From Paraburkholderia susongensis (GTDB lineage Bacteria; Pseudomonadota; Gammaproteobacteria; Burkholderiales; Burkholderiaceae), in NCBI RefSeq assembly GCF_900177725.1, contig NZ_FXAT01000015.1:1-64000 (forward strand): DNA of 64,000 nucleotides. Direction: 5' to 3'. Positions 54,314 through 62,622 of the stretch are shown here, in pieces. The first letter of the stretch is position 1. Each line of letters begins with the position of its first letter. The translations under genes were made by a program, and so were the position numbers. The notes under the pieces are model-generated. The model saw only the letters and a program-made list of their open reading frames with translations. It had not been told where the DNA came from and ran no database searches.

Positions 54314-55585
54314 ATGCCATCCTCGCCCGATTCCACCCGCGTCGCCGTGATCGGCGGCGGCCCCGCCGGCCTGATGGCCGCCGAGACGCTTGCCCGGCGC
54401 GGCGTGCAAGTCCACGTTTATGACGCGATGCCGTCCGTCGGCCGCAAGTTTCTGATGGCGGGCAAAGGCGGCATGAACATCACGCATTCGGAACCACTCG
54501 AGCCGTTTCTGGAGCGCTATGGCGCGCGCCGCGAGCGGATCGCGCCGCTTCTCGACGTGTTCGGGCCCGATGCGCTGCGCGCCTGGCTGCACGAGATGGG
54601 CGTCGAGACCTTCGTCGGCAGTTCGGGGCGGGTTTTCCCTTCCGACATGAAGGCGGCGCCGATGCTGCGGGCGTGGCTGCACCGCCTGCGCGAAGCGGGC
54701 GTGCAATTCCATATGCGCCACAAGTGGCGCGGCTGGGCTCCGGCTGCCGGCGAATCCGCCGCGCACCTGCTCCGGTTCGACACGCCCAACGGTGAACAGA
54801 CCGCGAGCTGCGACGCAGTGGTGTTCGCACTCGGCGGCGCGAGTTGGCCGCGTCTCGGCTCCGACGCCGCGTGGGTGCCGCTCATGACGTTGCGCGACGT
54901 GCCTGTGGCGCCGCTGCGGCCCGCCAACTGCGGCTTCGATGCGGACTGGAGCCCTTATCTGCGCGAGCGTTTCGCGGGGCAGCCGATCAAGCCGGTCGCG
55001 ATCACGGTCAGCGATGTAGACGAAAAAGTCCACAATCGACAAGGTGAAATACTTCTGACCGAAACCGGCCTCGAGGGGAGCCTGATTTACGCGTTGTCGG
55101 CGCCGATCCGGGAGCGGATTCTGGCCGACGGCGACGTCACGATCTCGCTGGATCTCGCGCCGGGCTTGCCGCTCGAGCGGGTCGTCGCGGAAGTGACGCG
55201 GCCGCGAGGCTCACGTTCGGTGGCGAGCCATCTGCATGGCCGGATCGGAATTGGCGGGGTCAAACTGGCGCTGCTACACGAGATTCTGCCGAAGGAAGCG
55301 TTCGCCGATGCAGCCGGCCTCGCACACGCGATCAAGGCGCTGCCGCTGCGGCTCGCACGGGCCCGGCCGATCGAGGAAGCGATCAGCACGGCGGGCGGTG
55401 TTCCGTTCGAAGCACTGGACAGCAATCTGATGATCGAGCGGATACCCGGTGCGTTCTGTGCGGGGGAAATGCTCGACTGGGAAGCGCCGACCGGCGGCTA
55501 TCTGCTGACTGCCTGCTTCGCAAGCGGCCTCGTGGCTGGCCGGGGAGTGTGCGCTTATCTGGAGGAGCGTGACGGTTTAAAGTGA
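54314..55585 (+). CDS. BaiN/YhiN-family flavoprotein (TIGR03862-like)
   Basis: 423 residues. FAD-binding RVAVIGGGPAGLMAAE at the N-terminus, KFLMAGKGGMNITHSE (the family signature), VFALGGASWPRLGSD, and C-terminal GGVPFEALDSNLMIERIPGAFCAGEMLDWEAPTGGYLL. Such proteins are HI0933-like NAD(P)-linked flavoenzymes of uncertain substrate. The start at 54314 is chosen by homology; the frame extends upstream into the leader. An internal stretch coding for VDEKVHNRQGE (from 55016) is nearly identical in DNA to a site at 56923. Confidence 0.85.
   Translation: MPSSPDSTRVAVIGGGPAGLMAAETLARRGVQVHVYDAMPSVGRKFLMAGKGGMNITHSEPLEPFLERYGARRERIAPLLDVFGPDALRAWLHEMGVETFVGSSGRVFPSDMKAAPMLRAWLHRLREAGVQFHMRHKWRGWAPAAGESAAHLLRFDTPNGEQTASCDAVVFALGGASWPRLGSDAAWVPLMTLRDVPVAPLRPANCGFDADWSPYLRERFAGQPIKPVAITVSDVDEKVHNRQGEILLTETGLEGSLIYALSAPIRERILADGDVTISLDLAPGLPLERVVAEVTRPRGSRSVASHLHGRIGIGGVKLALLHEILPKEAFADAAGLAHAIKALPLRLARARPIEEAISTAGGVPFEALDSNLMIERIPGAFCAGEMLDWEAPTGGYLLTACFASGLVAGRGVCAYLEERDGLK
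55019..55049 (+). repeat. 31-base repeat, coding copy
   Basis: This stretch inside the flavoprotein gene matches 56923-56953 at 29 of 31 bases on the same strand, with mismatches at the fourth and the fourteenth base. See the paired entry. Confidence 0.85.
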
Positions 55586-55614
55586 GCCGGTGATGGGTCG
55601 CGCCAACGCCCCGC

Positions 55615-56748
55615 TCATCGCGCCTTCAACCGCCACAACGACGTCACCTCGGCCGCCCGCGCCGCATGCAGCGGATCGGTCTTGTCACTCGCCTTCGGAT
55701 GCCGCGGACGAATGTCCTCGCGGCCCACGACGCTCAGCCCCGCGTTATCGATCGCGGCCAGCAGCCACTCGCGCGTACGCAAGCCCAGATGCTCGGCGAA
55801 ATCCGAAATGATCAGCCAGCCTTCGCCGCCAGGCGACAGATGATCCGCGAGGCCGTTCAGAAAACCGAGCAGCATGCGGCTGTCCGGATCGTAGACCGCG
55901 TATTCGAGCGGCGACGCGGGCCGCGCCGGCACCCACGGCGGATTGCACACGACGAGCGGCGCCTGCCCTTGCGGGAACAAGTCCGCCTGCACGACCTCGA
56001 CCTGCTGCGCATAACCGAGGCGCGCGATATTTTCTCGTGCACACGCCAGCGCGCGCGGATCCTGATCGGTCGCGACGATCTGCTTCACACCGCGTTTGGC
56101 GAGCAATGCGGCCAGCACGCCCGTGCCGGTGCCGATATCGAAGGCCTTGTCGAGCGCGGGCAACGGCGTGCGCGCGACGAGATCCACGTACTCGCCGCGC
56201 ACCGGCGAAAACACGCCGTAGTGCGGATGGATACGCTCACCGAGTGCGGCAATCTCGACGCCCTTCTTGCGCCATTCGTGCGCGCCGATCAAACCGAGCA
56301 ACTCGCGCAGCGACGCGACCGACGCTGCGCCGGTGGACGGTCCATAGGCTTCGGCGCAGGCCTCCCGCACGTCGGGCGCGCGGCGCAATGGAATACCGTA
56401 ATCGGCGTCGAGCGGAATCAGGATCATGCCGAGCGTGCGCGCGCGTTGCGACTGCGCCTGCCGATGCAGATTGAACGCATCGAGCGGCGTCGCACCCTGC
56501 TTGCGCGGCTTGCGTTCGAGCCGGCGCGTGACGGCCTGCAGCAGTTGCCGGGCGTTCTGGAAGTCGCCGTGCCACAGCAACGCCGTCCCTTCGCAAGCGA
56601 GGCGGTAGGCCGAATCGGCCGTAGTGCGGTCATCCGCGACGACGACGCGCTTCGGGGGCGGCACCGCTGCTTCGGAACGCCAATGCGCGGTGCGCGGGCC
56701 ATCGGCTTCGGGCCAGGTGAGGGTTGCGGCAGTTGCGGGGCTGGTCAT
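55615..56748 (-). CDS. class I SAM-dependent methyltransferase with NPPW motif
   Basis: 377 residues. An N-terminal helical domain (about 1-190) precedes a Rossmann-type domain with FDIGTGTGVLAALLAKRG and catalytic VVCNPPWVPA. The NPPW tetrad shows a PrmC/RsmC-like enzyme that methylates an amide or exocyclic nitrogen of protein or RNA. The target is unknown. It converges with the flavoprotein gene (29 bases between stops). Confidence 0.85.
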   Translation of the reverse strand: MTSPATAATLTWPEADGPRTAHWRSEAAVPPPKRVVVADDRTTADSAYRLACEGTALLWHGDFQNARQLLQAVTRRLERKPRKQGATPLDAFNLHRQAQSQRARTLGMILIPLDADYGIPLRRAPDVREACAEAYGPSTGAASVASLRELLGLIGAHEWRKKGVEIAALGERIHPHYGVFSPVRGEYVDLVARTPLPALDKAFDIGTGTGVLAALLAKRGVKQIVATDQDPRALACARENIARLGYAQQVEVVQADLFPQGQAPLVVCNPPWVPARPASPLEYAVYDPDSRMLLGFLNGLADHLSPGGEGWLIISDFAEHLGLRTREWLLAAIDNAGLSVVGREDIRPRHPKASDKTDPLHAARAAEVTSLWRLKAR

Positions 56749-56922
56749 GATGAGGTGGGGTCGATGTTGCGTCGCCGGGGACGTCGCCCGTCGCGGCGAG
56801 CCGGAACGTCTGATGGCAATACCGGACGACGCCCGAATAGTACCGTACCGGTGCCGCGCGGGTTCGCGGGAGGGTATGCATCGGCGGAGGGGATAAGGTG
56901 AGTCTGGTCACCCCAGAAAATG

Positions 56923-56953
56923 GACCAAAAAGTCTACAATCGACAAGGTGAAA
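56923..56953 (+). repeat. 31-base repeat, non-coding copy
   Basis: Matches 55019-55049 at 29 of 31 bases, sharing ACAATCGACAAGGTGAAA exactly. A dyad TGGTC (56905-56909) / GACCA (56923-56927) surrounds its left end. Confidence 0.85.
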
Positions 56954-57062
56954 GAGATATCTGCATTTCAGGCTGCGGGCGGCTCATCATGAGAGCGCGA
57001 AATCGCTTATAAATTACCTTCTTTAATCATCATCTTCGGCCAATACACATCGAAAAATGAAA

Positions 57063-57092
57063 AGAGCGCCGTTGAAATTTCAACGGCGCTCT
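57063..57092 (-). terminator. terminator of the CGNR gene (30-base perfect palindrome)
   Basis: Two exact 15-base arms meet without spacer (AGAGCGCCGTTGAAA and its complement); on the minus strand it is followed by TTCATTTTTC, suitable for ending the CGNR gene 40 bases downstream of its stop. Confidence 0.85.
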
Positions 57093-57131
57093 ACATGAAG
57101 GGCCAACTTCGGCCATTCCGCCGATGCAGCC

Positions 57132-57755
57132 TCAACCGCCCTCCTGCTCCTTGAGCCGCTTCCGATGCGCCGCAACCTTCGCGCGATTGCCGCAGACCGC
57201 CATGCTGCACCACCGCCGCGCATGCCCACGCGTGTGATCGGCAAACAGCAGCGTGCAGCGGGGACCTTCACACGCCTTCACGTACGTGAAATCCTCGTCG
57301 CACACGAGCCGCGCCAAGGCCTCCGCAATCGGCATCAACAAAGACTCGGGCGATTTCCAGCGGCGGCTCTCGCGAAATTGCAACGCGGGGCCTGCACCAG
57401 GCACGACTGCACCATACAGCTCGTCTCGCTCGAGAAGCTGATTCAAGGGCGCGAGCCCGACCAGATCCCCGGCAACCAGCGGCCGTCCTTTCCTCTCCCT
57501 GACGAAGCGCCTGAACCACTCGCGTAGCGCACGCGCTTGCGCCGCGACCGCATCGAATTCCGTCGATGCGAACTGCGCACGCAATGTCTCCAGCACCTCG
57601 GGTGGCGCCATTCCCGCCTGTTCGAGCCAGGCCAGCAGTCCTTCGCCATCGCAGATCCAGTCGACCGCCTCATCCACTGGCGTCGCAACCGAATTCAGGA
57701 AATCGAGGCCCGGCGCGTCGGCCAGGAACATCGCAGGGATCTGACGGTAGTCCAT
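57132..57755 (-). CDS. CGNR zinc-finger / ABATE-domain regulator
   Basis: 207 residues. The N-terminal ABATE domain starts FLADAPGLDFLNS; the C-terminal zinc finger shows C-x4-C...WCSMAVCGNRAKVAAHRKR. Such proteins are presumed stress-induced DNA-binding regulators. It diverges from the alpha/beta hydrolase gene across repeated GTAACC/GGTTAC sites, and may control it. Confidence 0.9.
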   Translation of the reverse strand: MDYRQIPAMFLADAPGLDFLNSVATPVDEAVDWICDGEGLLAWLEQAGMAPPEVLETLRAQFASTEFDAVAAQARALREWFRRFVRERKGRPLVAGDLVGLAPLNQLLERDELYGAVVPGAGPALQFRESRRWKSPESLLMPIAEALARLVCDEDFTYVKACEGPRCTLLFADHTRGHARRWCSMAVCGNRAKVAAHRKRLKEQEGG

Positions 57756-57793
57756 CTGGTGCCGTGAGACAGGTAGTTTCGATATCAGGCATC

Positions 57794-57866
57794 GTAACCA
57801 TTAAAACCTATCTTGACAAGTTACACATCACGTGAGTAACCTTTAAAAACAAATTAAGCAGGTTAC
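57794..57866. promoter_or_regulatory. two GTAACC...GTTAC dyads between the CGNR and hydrolase genes
   Basis: GTAACC (57794-57799) with GTTAC (57820-57824), and GTAACC (57836-57841) with GGTTAC (57861-57866), repeat in the same order with TTTAAAA/ATTAAAA between. A TTGACA hexamer (57813-57818) within it could be the -35 of the hydrolase promoter. It looks like a double operator. Confidence 0.65.
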
Positions 57867-57927
57867 TTCTCAGGGCCGCTCTTTTGGTGGGGCGGCTCAA
57901 CATTTCTTTCATCCGGAGGAGCAAAGC

Positions 57928-58623
57928 ATGTCTCCTGGTAACGTGAACGTAGTGCTCGTGCATGGGGCATGGGCGGATGGGTCGAGCTGGAGCCGGGTCA
58001 TCGGCCAACTGAGCGAGCGTCGGATCAACGTAGTGGCGGCGCCGCTGCCGCTCACCTCACTCGGCGACGACGTGGCCGCGCTCGAGCGCTCGCTTGCACG
58101 AATCGACGGACCCGTCGTGCTGGTTGGGCATGCGTACGCGGGTGCCGTCATCGGCTCCGTGCGCGCCGCGAATGTGAAGGCGCTCGTGTATGTCGCGGCC
58201 CTGGCGCCCGCTGAAGGCGAAACAGTGGCCGACGTTTTCTATCGTGACGAAGCGCATCCGGAGGCACCGAAGCTCGCGCCCGACGGCAACGGCCTGATCT
58301 GGCTGCCGCGCGACGCATTCGCAGCCGCCTTTGCACAAAACGCGACGTCGCAGGAGGCAGGCATCCTCGCTGCGATCCAGCGGCCGATCGCGGTGCCGTG
58401 CATCAGCGAGGCAGTTGGGCGGCCGCTCTGGAAGGACCTTCCGAGCTGGTTTCTCGTTGCCGGTCAGGATCGGATGATCAACCCCGACACCCAGCATTTC
58501 ATGGCGAAGCGGATGGACGCTCGCGTCCACGCATTCGACGTGGACCACACGCCGGGCGTCACTGCGCCCGAGACCGTCGTCGGGGTCATCACCGAGGCGA
58601 TCGAGTCGGTTGCCGCCGGCTGA
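57928..58623 (+). CDS. alpha/beta hydrolase-fold protein lacking the nucleophile serine
   Basis: 231 residues. The oxyanion segment VLVHGAWADGSSW is present, but the nucleophile elbow reads VLVGHAYAGAV (64-74): A69 replaces the serine of GHSYG. The later histidine may be H in DVDHTPG. Many similar proteins carry the same substitution, so it is probably a lineage trait. It may be non-hydrolytic or use another residue. GGAG at 57916-57919 serves the start. Confidence 0.82.
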   Translation: MSPGNVNVVLVHGAWADGSSWSRVIGQLSERRINVVAAPLPLTSLGDDVAALERSLARIDGPVVLVGHAYAGAVIGSVRAANVKALVYVAALAPAEGETVADVFYRDEAHPEAPKLAPDGNGLIWLPRDAFAAAFAQNATSQEAGILAAIQRPIAVPCISEAVGRPLWKDLPSWFLVAGQDRMINPDTQHFMAKRMDARVHAFDVDHTPGVTAPETVVGVITEAIESVAAG

Positions 58624-58719
58624 ACGGGCCCGGGCGCCGAGGCTTCGCCATGCCTCTACTCGTATTACGCCTGCCCCGATCCATCACCCTGTGTCCCACT
58701 TTCCGCATGGAGAGAAATC

Positions 58720-59574
58720 ATGACCGCTATCCGCTATCACCACGCCGACGTCGACGGCTTCAAGGTGTTCTACCGCGAAGCCCGGCCCGAGCACGCCCCG
58801 AAGCTATTGCTGCTGCACGGCTTTCCAAGTTCGAGCCACATGTTTCGCGACCTGATTCCGAAGCTCGCTGACCGTTTCCATATCGTTGCGCCCGATCTGC
58901 CCGGATTCGGACAGTCGGACATGCCAGCGCGCGACACCTTCGCCTACACGTTCGATCACATCGCCGACGTGATCGGCCGCTTCACCGAGGTCATCGGCTT
59001 CGACCGCTTTGCCGTGTACGTATTCGACTACGGCGCACCGACCGGCTTCCGGCTCGCGCTCAGACATCCCGAGCGGATCACCGCGATCATTTCGCAGAAC
59101 GGCAACGCCTACGAAGAAGGACTCAGCGACGGCTGGAATCCGATCCGCGCTTACTGGCAGGACGCGTCGCCAGCCAATCGCGAGGCGTTGCGCACGCTGC
59201 TCGCACATGAGACGACCGTCTGGCAATACACACATGGCGTGCCGGACACAGCGTCCATCTCTCCGGACGGTTACTCGCTCGACGACTTCTACCTGAGCCG
59301 GCCCGGCGTGGACGATGTTCAGCTCGATCTGTTCCGCGACTATCGCAACAACGTCGCGCTGTACCCCGCGTTTCAGGACTATTTCCGTACGCATCGGCCG
59401 CCGTTGCTGGCGGTGTGGGGCAAGAACGATCCGTTCTTCCTGCCGGCGGGCGCCGAGGCGTTCCGGCGCGACATCCCCGACGCAGTGGTGCGGTTCTTCG
59501 ATACCGGCCACTTCGCGCTCGAAACGCATGCGAGCGAAATCGCCGATGCGATCCGCGAGTTCCTTTCCCGTTGA
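58720..59574 (+). CDS. alpha/beta hydrolase (epoxide hydrolase / haloalkane dehalogenase-like)
   Basis: 284 residues. The nucleophile elbow is YVFDYGAPTG with D103, the aspartate type used by dehalogenases and epoxide hydrolases; HGFPSSSHMFRDL is the oxyanion part and DTGHFALETH carries the histidine. The substrate is unknown. A cap domain lies at about 130-220. It follows the previous hydrolase by 96 bases. Confidence 0.88.
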   Translation: MTAIRYHHADVDGFKVFYREARPEHAPKLLLLHGFPSSSHMFRDLIPKLADRFHIVAPDLPGFGQSDMPARDTFAYTFDHIADVIGRFTEVIGFDRFAVYVFDYGAPTGFRLALRHPERITAIISQNGNAYEEGLSDGWNPIRAYWQDASPANREALRTLLAHETTVWQYTHGVPDTASISPDGYSLDDFYLSRPGVDDVQLDLFRDYRNNVALYPAFQDYFRTHRPPLLAVWGKNDPFFLPAGAEAFRRDIPDAVVRFFDTGHFALETHASEIADAIREFLSR

Positions 59575-59738
59575 TGCGGTGAATTCAGCCGGCCGGATCG
59601 ACGTCAAACCGGCTGGCTGAATTCGGTTTCGACGAAGGCCACGACGCGCGTCGTGTCGGGGAAGTAGACGAGGCCGGCGGAAAGATGGGCGCCGCCGGCT
59701 AAATCGCCAGGCAATCTCCGTCCATCAGGAGAACTGAA

Positions 59739-60509
59739 ATGTCCAGCAGAGTTGCTATTGTCACCGGCGCGAGCCAGGGTATCGGGCGCGCCACCGCCAT
59801 CAGACTGGCGCGGGATTTTGATTCGATCGTCGTGGTTGCGCGCAACCGGGCCAACCTGGAAGAAACGGCATCGGCAGTGGAGCGGGCAGGCGCGACAGCA
59901 CTCATCGTCGATGTCGATCTATCCGAGCCGGATGCGGCCGGGCGAGTTGTCGAGCGCACACTTGCGGGTTTTGGCCGGATCGACGCGCTGCTCAACATCG
60001 CCGGTGCCGTGCCGCAGATCGATGTCCTCGAGATGACCGATCAGCAATGGGACGAGGGGCTCGCATTGAAGCTTCACGGCGCGCGCAGACTCACGGTGTC
60101 GGCATGGCCGTCTCTGAAGACAAGCGGCGGCTCGGTGGTGCTGATGTCCGGCAATTCGGCGTTGTTTCCGAAGGCGCCCTACGCGGCGGTCGGCACGATC
60201 AACGCGGCAATCGTGGCGCTTGCAAAAGCGTTCGCGGATCGCGGCATCGCGGACGGCGTGCAGGTCAACAGCGTGCTGCCCGGCCCGGTGATGACCGGCC
60301 GGCGCCGTTCGTATCTGGAGCATTGGGCGCCGCTGCACGGCATGAGCGTCGAAGAGGCGACCGCAAAGTTTCCCGTGGAAGCGGGCATTTCGCGGTACGG
60401 CACGCCTGAAGAAATTGCCGAACTGATGGCGTTCGTCGTGTCGCCCGCGGCGCACTGGATGACGGGCTCGGCGCTGAGAATGGACGGCGGCGAAGTGAAG
60501 TCGGTCTAG
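59739..60509 (+). CDS. SDR-family protein lacking the catalytic lysine
   Basis: 256 residues. The NAD(P) site TGASQGIG (9-16) and NIAGA (86-90) are intact; S137 and Y148 are in place, but the segment reads YAAVGTINAAI: the YxxxK lysine position is G152, and the Y+7 position used in FabI-type enzymes is N155. The enzyme may be impaired or use another base. A GGAGAA stretch lies 8-13 bases before the ATG. Confidence 0.85.
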   Translation: MSSRVAIVTGASQGIGRATAIRLARDFDSIVVVARNRANLEETASAVERAGATALIVDVDLSEPDAAGRVVERTLAGFGRIDALLNIAGAVPQIDVLEMTDQQWDEGLALKLHGARRLTVSAWPSLKTSGGSVVLMSGNSALFPKAPYAAVGTINAAIVALAKAFADRGIADGVQVNSVLPGPVMTGRRRSYLEHWAPLHGMSVEEATAKFPVEAGISRYGTPEEIAELMAFVVSPAAHWMTGSALRMDGGEVKSV

Positions 60510-60796
60510 GTAAGCTGTTTTGATCGCCGCTGCAAAAGAAGCCTGAGAGACCGGATCTCACGGGGGTTCAGGTAATGCTGGACGGATTCCGCGGGTAAGG
60601 TCTACGGCTTGTCCGGCATAGGTCTAGCGAAGATCGGCCGGTCGTCAGCCATCCCCTTCCAGGCTGCGGCTACTGGGCGAAGATCACGGCGGGAAAATTT
60701 TCTGCGCTAGCGATTATCTCCGTGCCCGCCGCATATCCCGATTCCCCCTCGCGGATCCTTGCAGTCAATCGGTGACCATTGGCCTTGCTGGAAAGC

Positions 60797-60832
60797 AAAA
60801 ATCCCGCACAGGACCCGCCTTTGCGGGATTTT
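60797..60832 (+). terminator. terminator
   Basis: AAAAATCCCGC (60797-60807) pairs with GCGGGATTTT (60823-60832) and is followed by CTTTG. It lies 288 bases after the SDR gene and may end that transcript. Confidence 0.75.
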
Positions 60833-61184
60833 CTTTGTCGTCGCCCCGGTTCCATCAACGGCTTGAAAGTTGTCTCGACGCTCTGGATGAGTTCCGACTC
60901 GGACCGCACACACGCATCAGGTTGATTACCGGCTACCGGGCCGACCACGCGCACAACGCTTGCAGCAGGCTCGCCCAACGGCGGAGTCCGGCCGCCCCCT
61001 CCCTGTTTCGTCGAACAAGCCGAGAGACCGTTTTCACCTGGGCTCGGCGACCGCGCACCCGTGGCTAAGGACTGGAAACAGCGAGTCCAGCGGTTCAGGC
61101 GACGCATTTCCGCTGTGGCGGCCTAGGGAAAACACGGGCGAATCCTCTCCTTTTAGATCATGAAACTTCCCGATACACTAGATA

Positions 61185-61205
61185 CCAAGTTACAAGGTGA
61201 CTTGG
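61185..61205. promoter_or_regulatory. 21-base dyad before the outer-membrane protein gene
   Basis: CCAAGTTAC, a three-base centre and GTGACTTGG pair with one mismatch; it lies 28 bases before the ATG, where a repressor or activator could act. Confidence 0.5.
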
Positions 61206-61232
61206 ACACAAATAGACAACGACGGAGGAGAC

Positions 61233-62177
61233 ATGGGATATGGAAAGGCATTGCGCCGCTGCGTAATGAGTGCGGTTGGTTTGGCTTGCAGCATGGCAGC
61301 GACGTCCTCGCACGCTTATGAACCTGGGTATCCCGGCTGGTCAATGCCGCCGGGCGCGACGCTGAACCTGACGGCCGCGCCGGCACCCGTGCCCGGCCTG
61401 TATGGCAGCGCGATGCTTTATATCCAGCAATCGAATACCACGGGTCCAGGCGCCACGAAGCAGTCGACGTCGATCAACGTCAACACTGTTGTGGGGTCGT
61501 TGATGTGGTCTCCAGGCTGGACCTTTCTCGGCGCCACGTACGAAGGGTTCATCGTGCAGCCCTTCACGATGAACGCTGCAGGTGCCCCGCTCAACACCTC
61601 TCACTCCGGCGTGCACAACACGGTGATCTCGCCGGTGCAACTGAGCTGGAACCTGGGCAATACCGGTGTCTATGTGAAGGCCGGTATGGCGGTGGTGGTG
61701 CCGGATGGCACGATCGAGGGACCTTCAGGACTCACAAGCATCGGCAACCCCTGGTGGATCATTCAGCCTAATCTGTCGGTTTCTTATCTGAGGAACGGCT
61801 GGAGCCTGACGGCGAACATGTCGACCGAGTTCAATACAGCGAACACCTATACCGGTTACCGGACGGGCGACATCATGCATGCGGACTTCGCGGCCACGAA
61901 GGCGCTCGGGAAATGGAAAATCGGGCCGGTGGTGACGTACGTCGGACAGATCAGCAATGACACGTCGAGCGCCTACTACCACAACGCGATCATCACCGGC
62001 CGCTATAACCTGCTTGCCGTGGGCGGGCTCGCCAGCTACGACTTCGGGCCGGTAAAGCTGAGTCTGTGGGCAACCAGAGACGTGCTTGGGACGGCGACCG
62101 GAGGGGGAACGGGAACAGACTCTGCCACGATCACCAAGGGCTACCATGTGTTCGCCAACGTCAGTTTCAAGTTCTAG
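61233..62177 (+). CDS. outer-membrane protein, MetA-pathway-of-phenol-degradation-like
   Basis: 314 residues. A signal peptide ends at about residue 28 (SHA). The mature part is made of alternating beta strands and ends in phenylalanine (HVFANVSFKF), as outer-membrane barrels do. The form NLSVSYLRNGWSLTANMS resembles the MetA-pathway phenol-degradation family. It likely passes aromatic compounds; it lies beside an aromatic-acid transporter of the inner membrane. GGAGGAGAC precedes the ATG. Confidence 0.85.
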   Translation: MGYGKALRRCVMSAVGLACSMAATSSHAYEPGYPGWSMPPGATLNLTAAPAPVPGLYGSAMLYIQQSNTTGPGATKQSTSINVNTVVGSLMWSPGWTFLGATYEGFIVQPFTMNAAGAPLNTSHSGVHNTVISPVQLSWNLGNTGVYVKAGMAVVVPDGTIEGPSGLTSIGNPWWIIQPNLSVSYLRNGWSLTANMSTEFNTANTYTGYRTGDIMHADFAATKALGKWKIGPVVTYVGQISNDTSSAYYHNAIITGRYNLLAVGGLASYDFGPVKLSLWATRDVLGTATGGGTGTDSATITKGYHVFANVSFKF

Positions 62178-62301
62178 TGTCCCGAGTCGGGAGTTCGCAG
62201 TTCAGTTTCTGAACGGTCCAGGAAGACGCAACCAGGGCGGCTCAATCTGGTGAGGCCCATATTGCTCGGACGTCACGGAAAATGCGATGAAGGGGAAGTC
62301 G

Positions 62302-62556
62302 ATGGCAGGTGGGCAAAAGTCGTTGCGTGTGATGGTCGAGGACTGGCTCGCTCCCGATCCCGCGAAGGGTGTTCGGGTCACGGAGTTCAGAAACAGGCGA
62401 TCCCAACACGAATGCTATGTATGCGTCGAGACACTAAGAGCGGCAGGCCCTGTGGCCCTGTTCTTTTTCCGTCACCAGGACGGCGCATGGCGCATTTTCC
62501 CACCGGCCCGGGAGCGGCCGGCAATGCAAGCCACTTCAAATCCGACGAACCTCTAG
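62302..62556 (+). CDS. 84-residue unknown protein
   Basis: Starts MAGGQKSLRVMVEDW after AGGGGAAG. Mixed alpha/beta with CYVCVETLRAAGPVALFFFRHQDG in the middle; no membrane segment. Not recognised. An ATG at 62287 would add five residues. It lies between the outer-membrane protein and the transporter. Confidence 0.6.
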   Translation: MAGGQKSLRVMVEDWLAPDPAKGVRVTEFRNRRSQHECYVCVETLRAAGPVALFFFRHQDGAWRIFPPARERPAMQATSNPTNL

Positions 62557-62622
62557 CTCATCACACTAGCTGAGTAGCAAAGAAAAGAAGCTGGGGGTTC
62601 CCCTGGCAAAAGGAGACGAACG

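Larger units (their letters stand above)
56749..57131. other. intergenic region with a repeat and insertion-element-like end
   Basis: No gene is seen. It holds the non-coding 31-base repeat, a CCCCAGAAAATGGACC string (56911-56926) reminiscent of IS3-family ends, and the terminator of the CGNR gene. AT content rises from 56980 to 57060. Confidence 0.5.
60510..61232. other. 723-base region without a supported gene
   Basis: Only weak reading frames are present. It contains a terminator (60797-60832) and, at the right end, a dyad upstream of the outer-membrane protein gene. No tRNA, repeat or mobile element is recognised. Confidence 0.5.
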
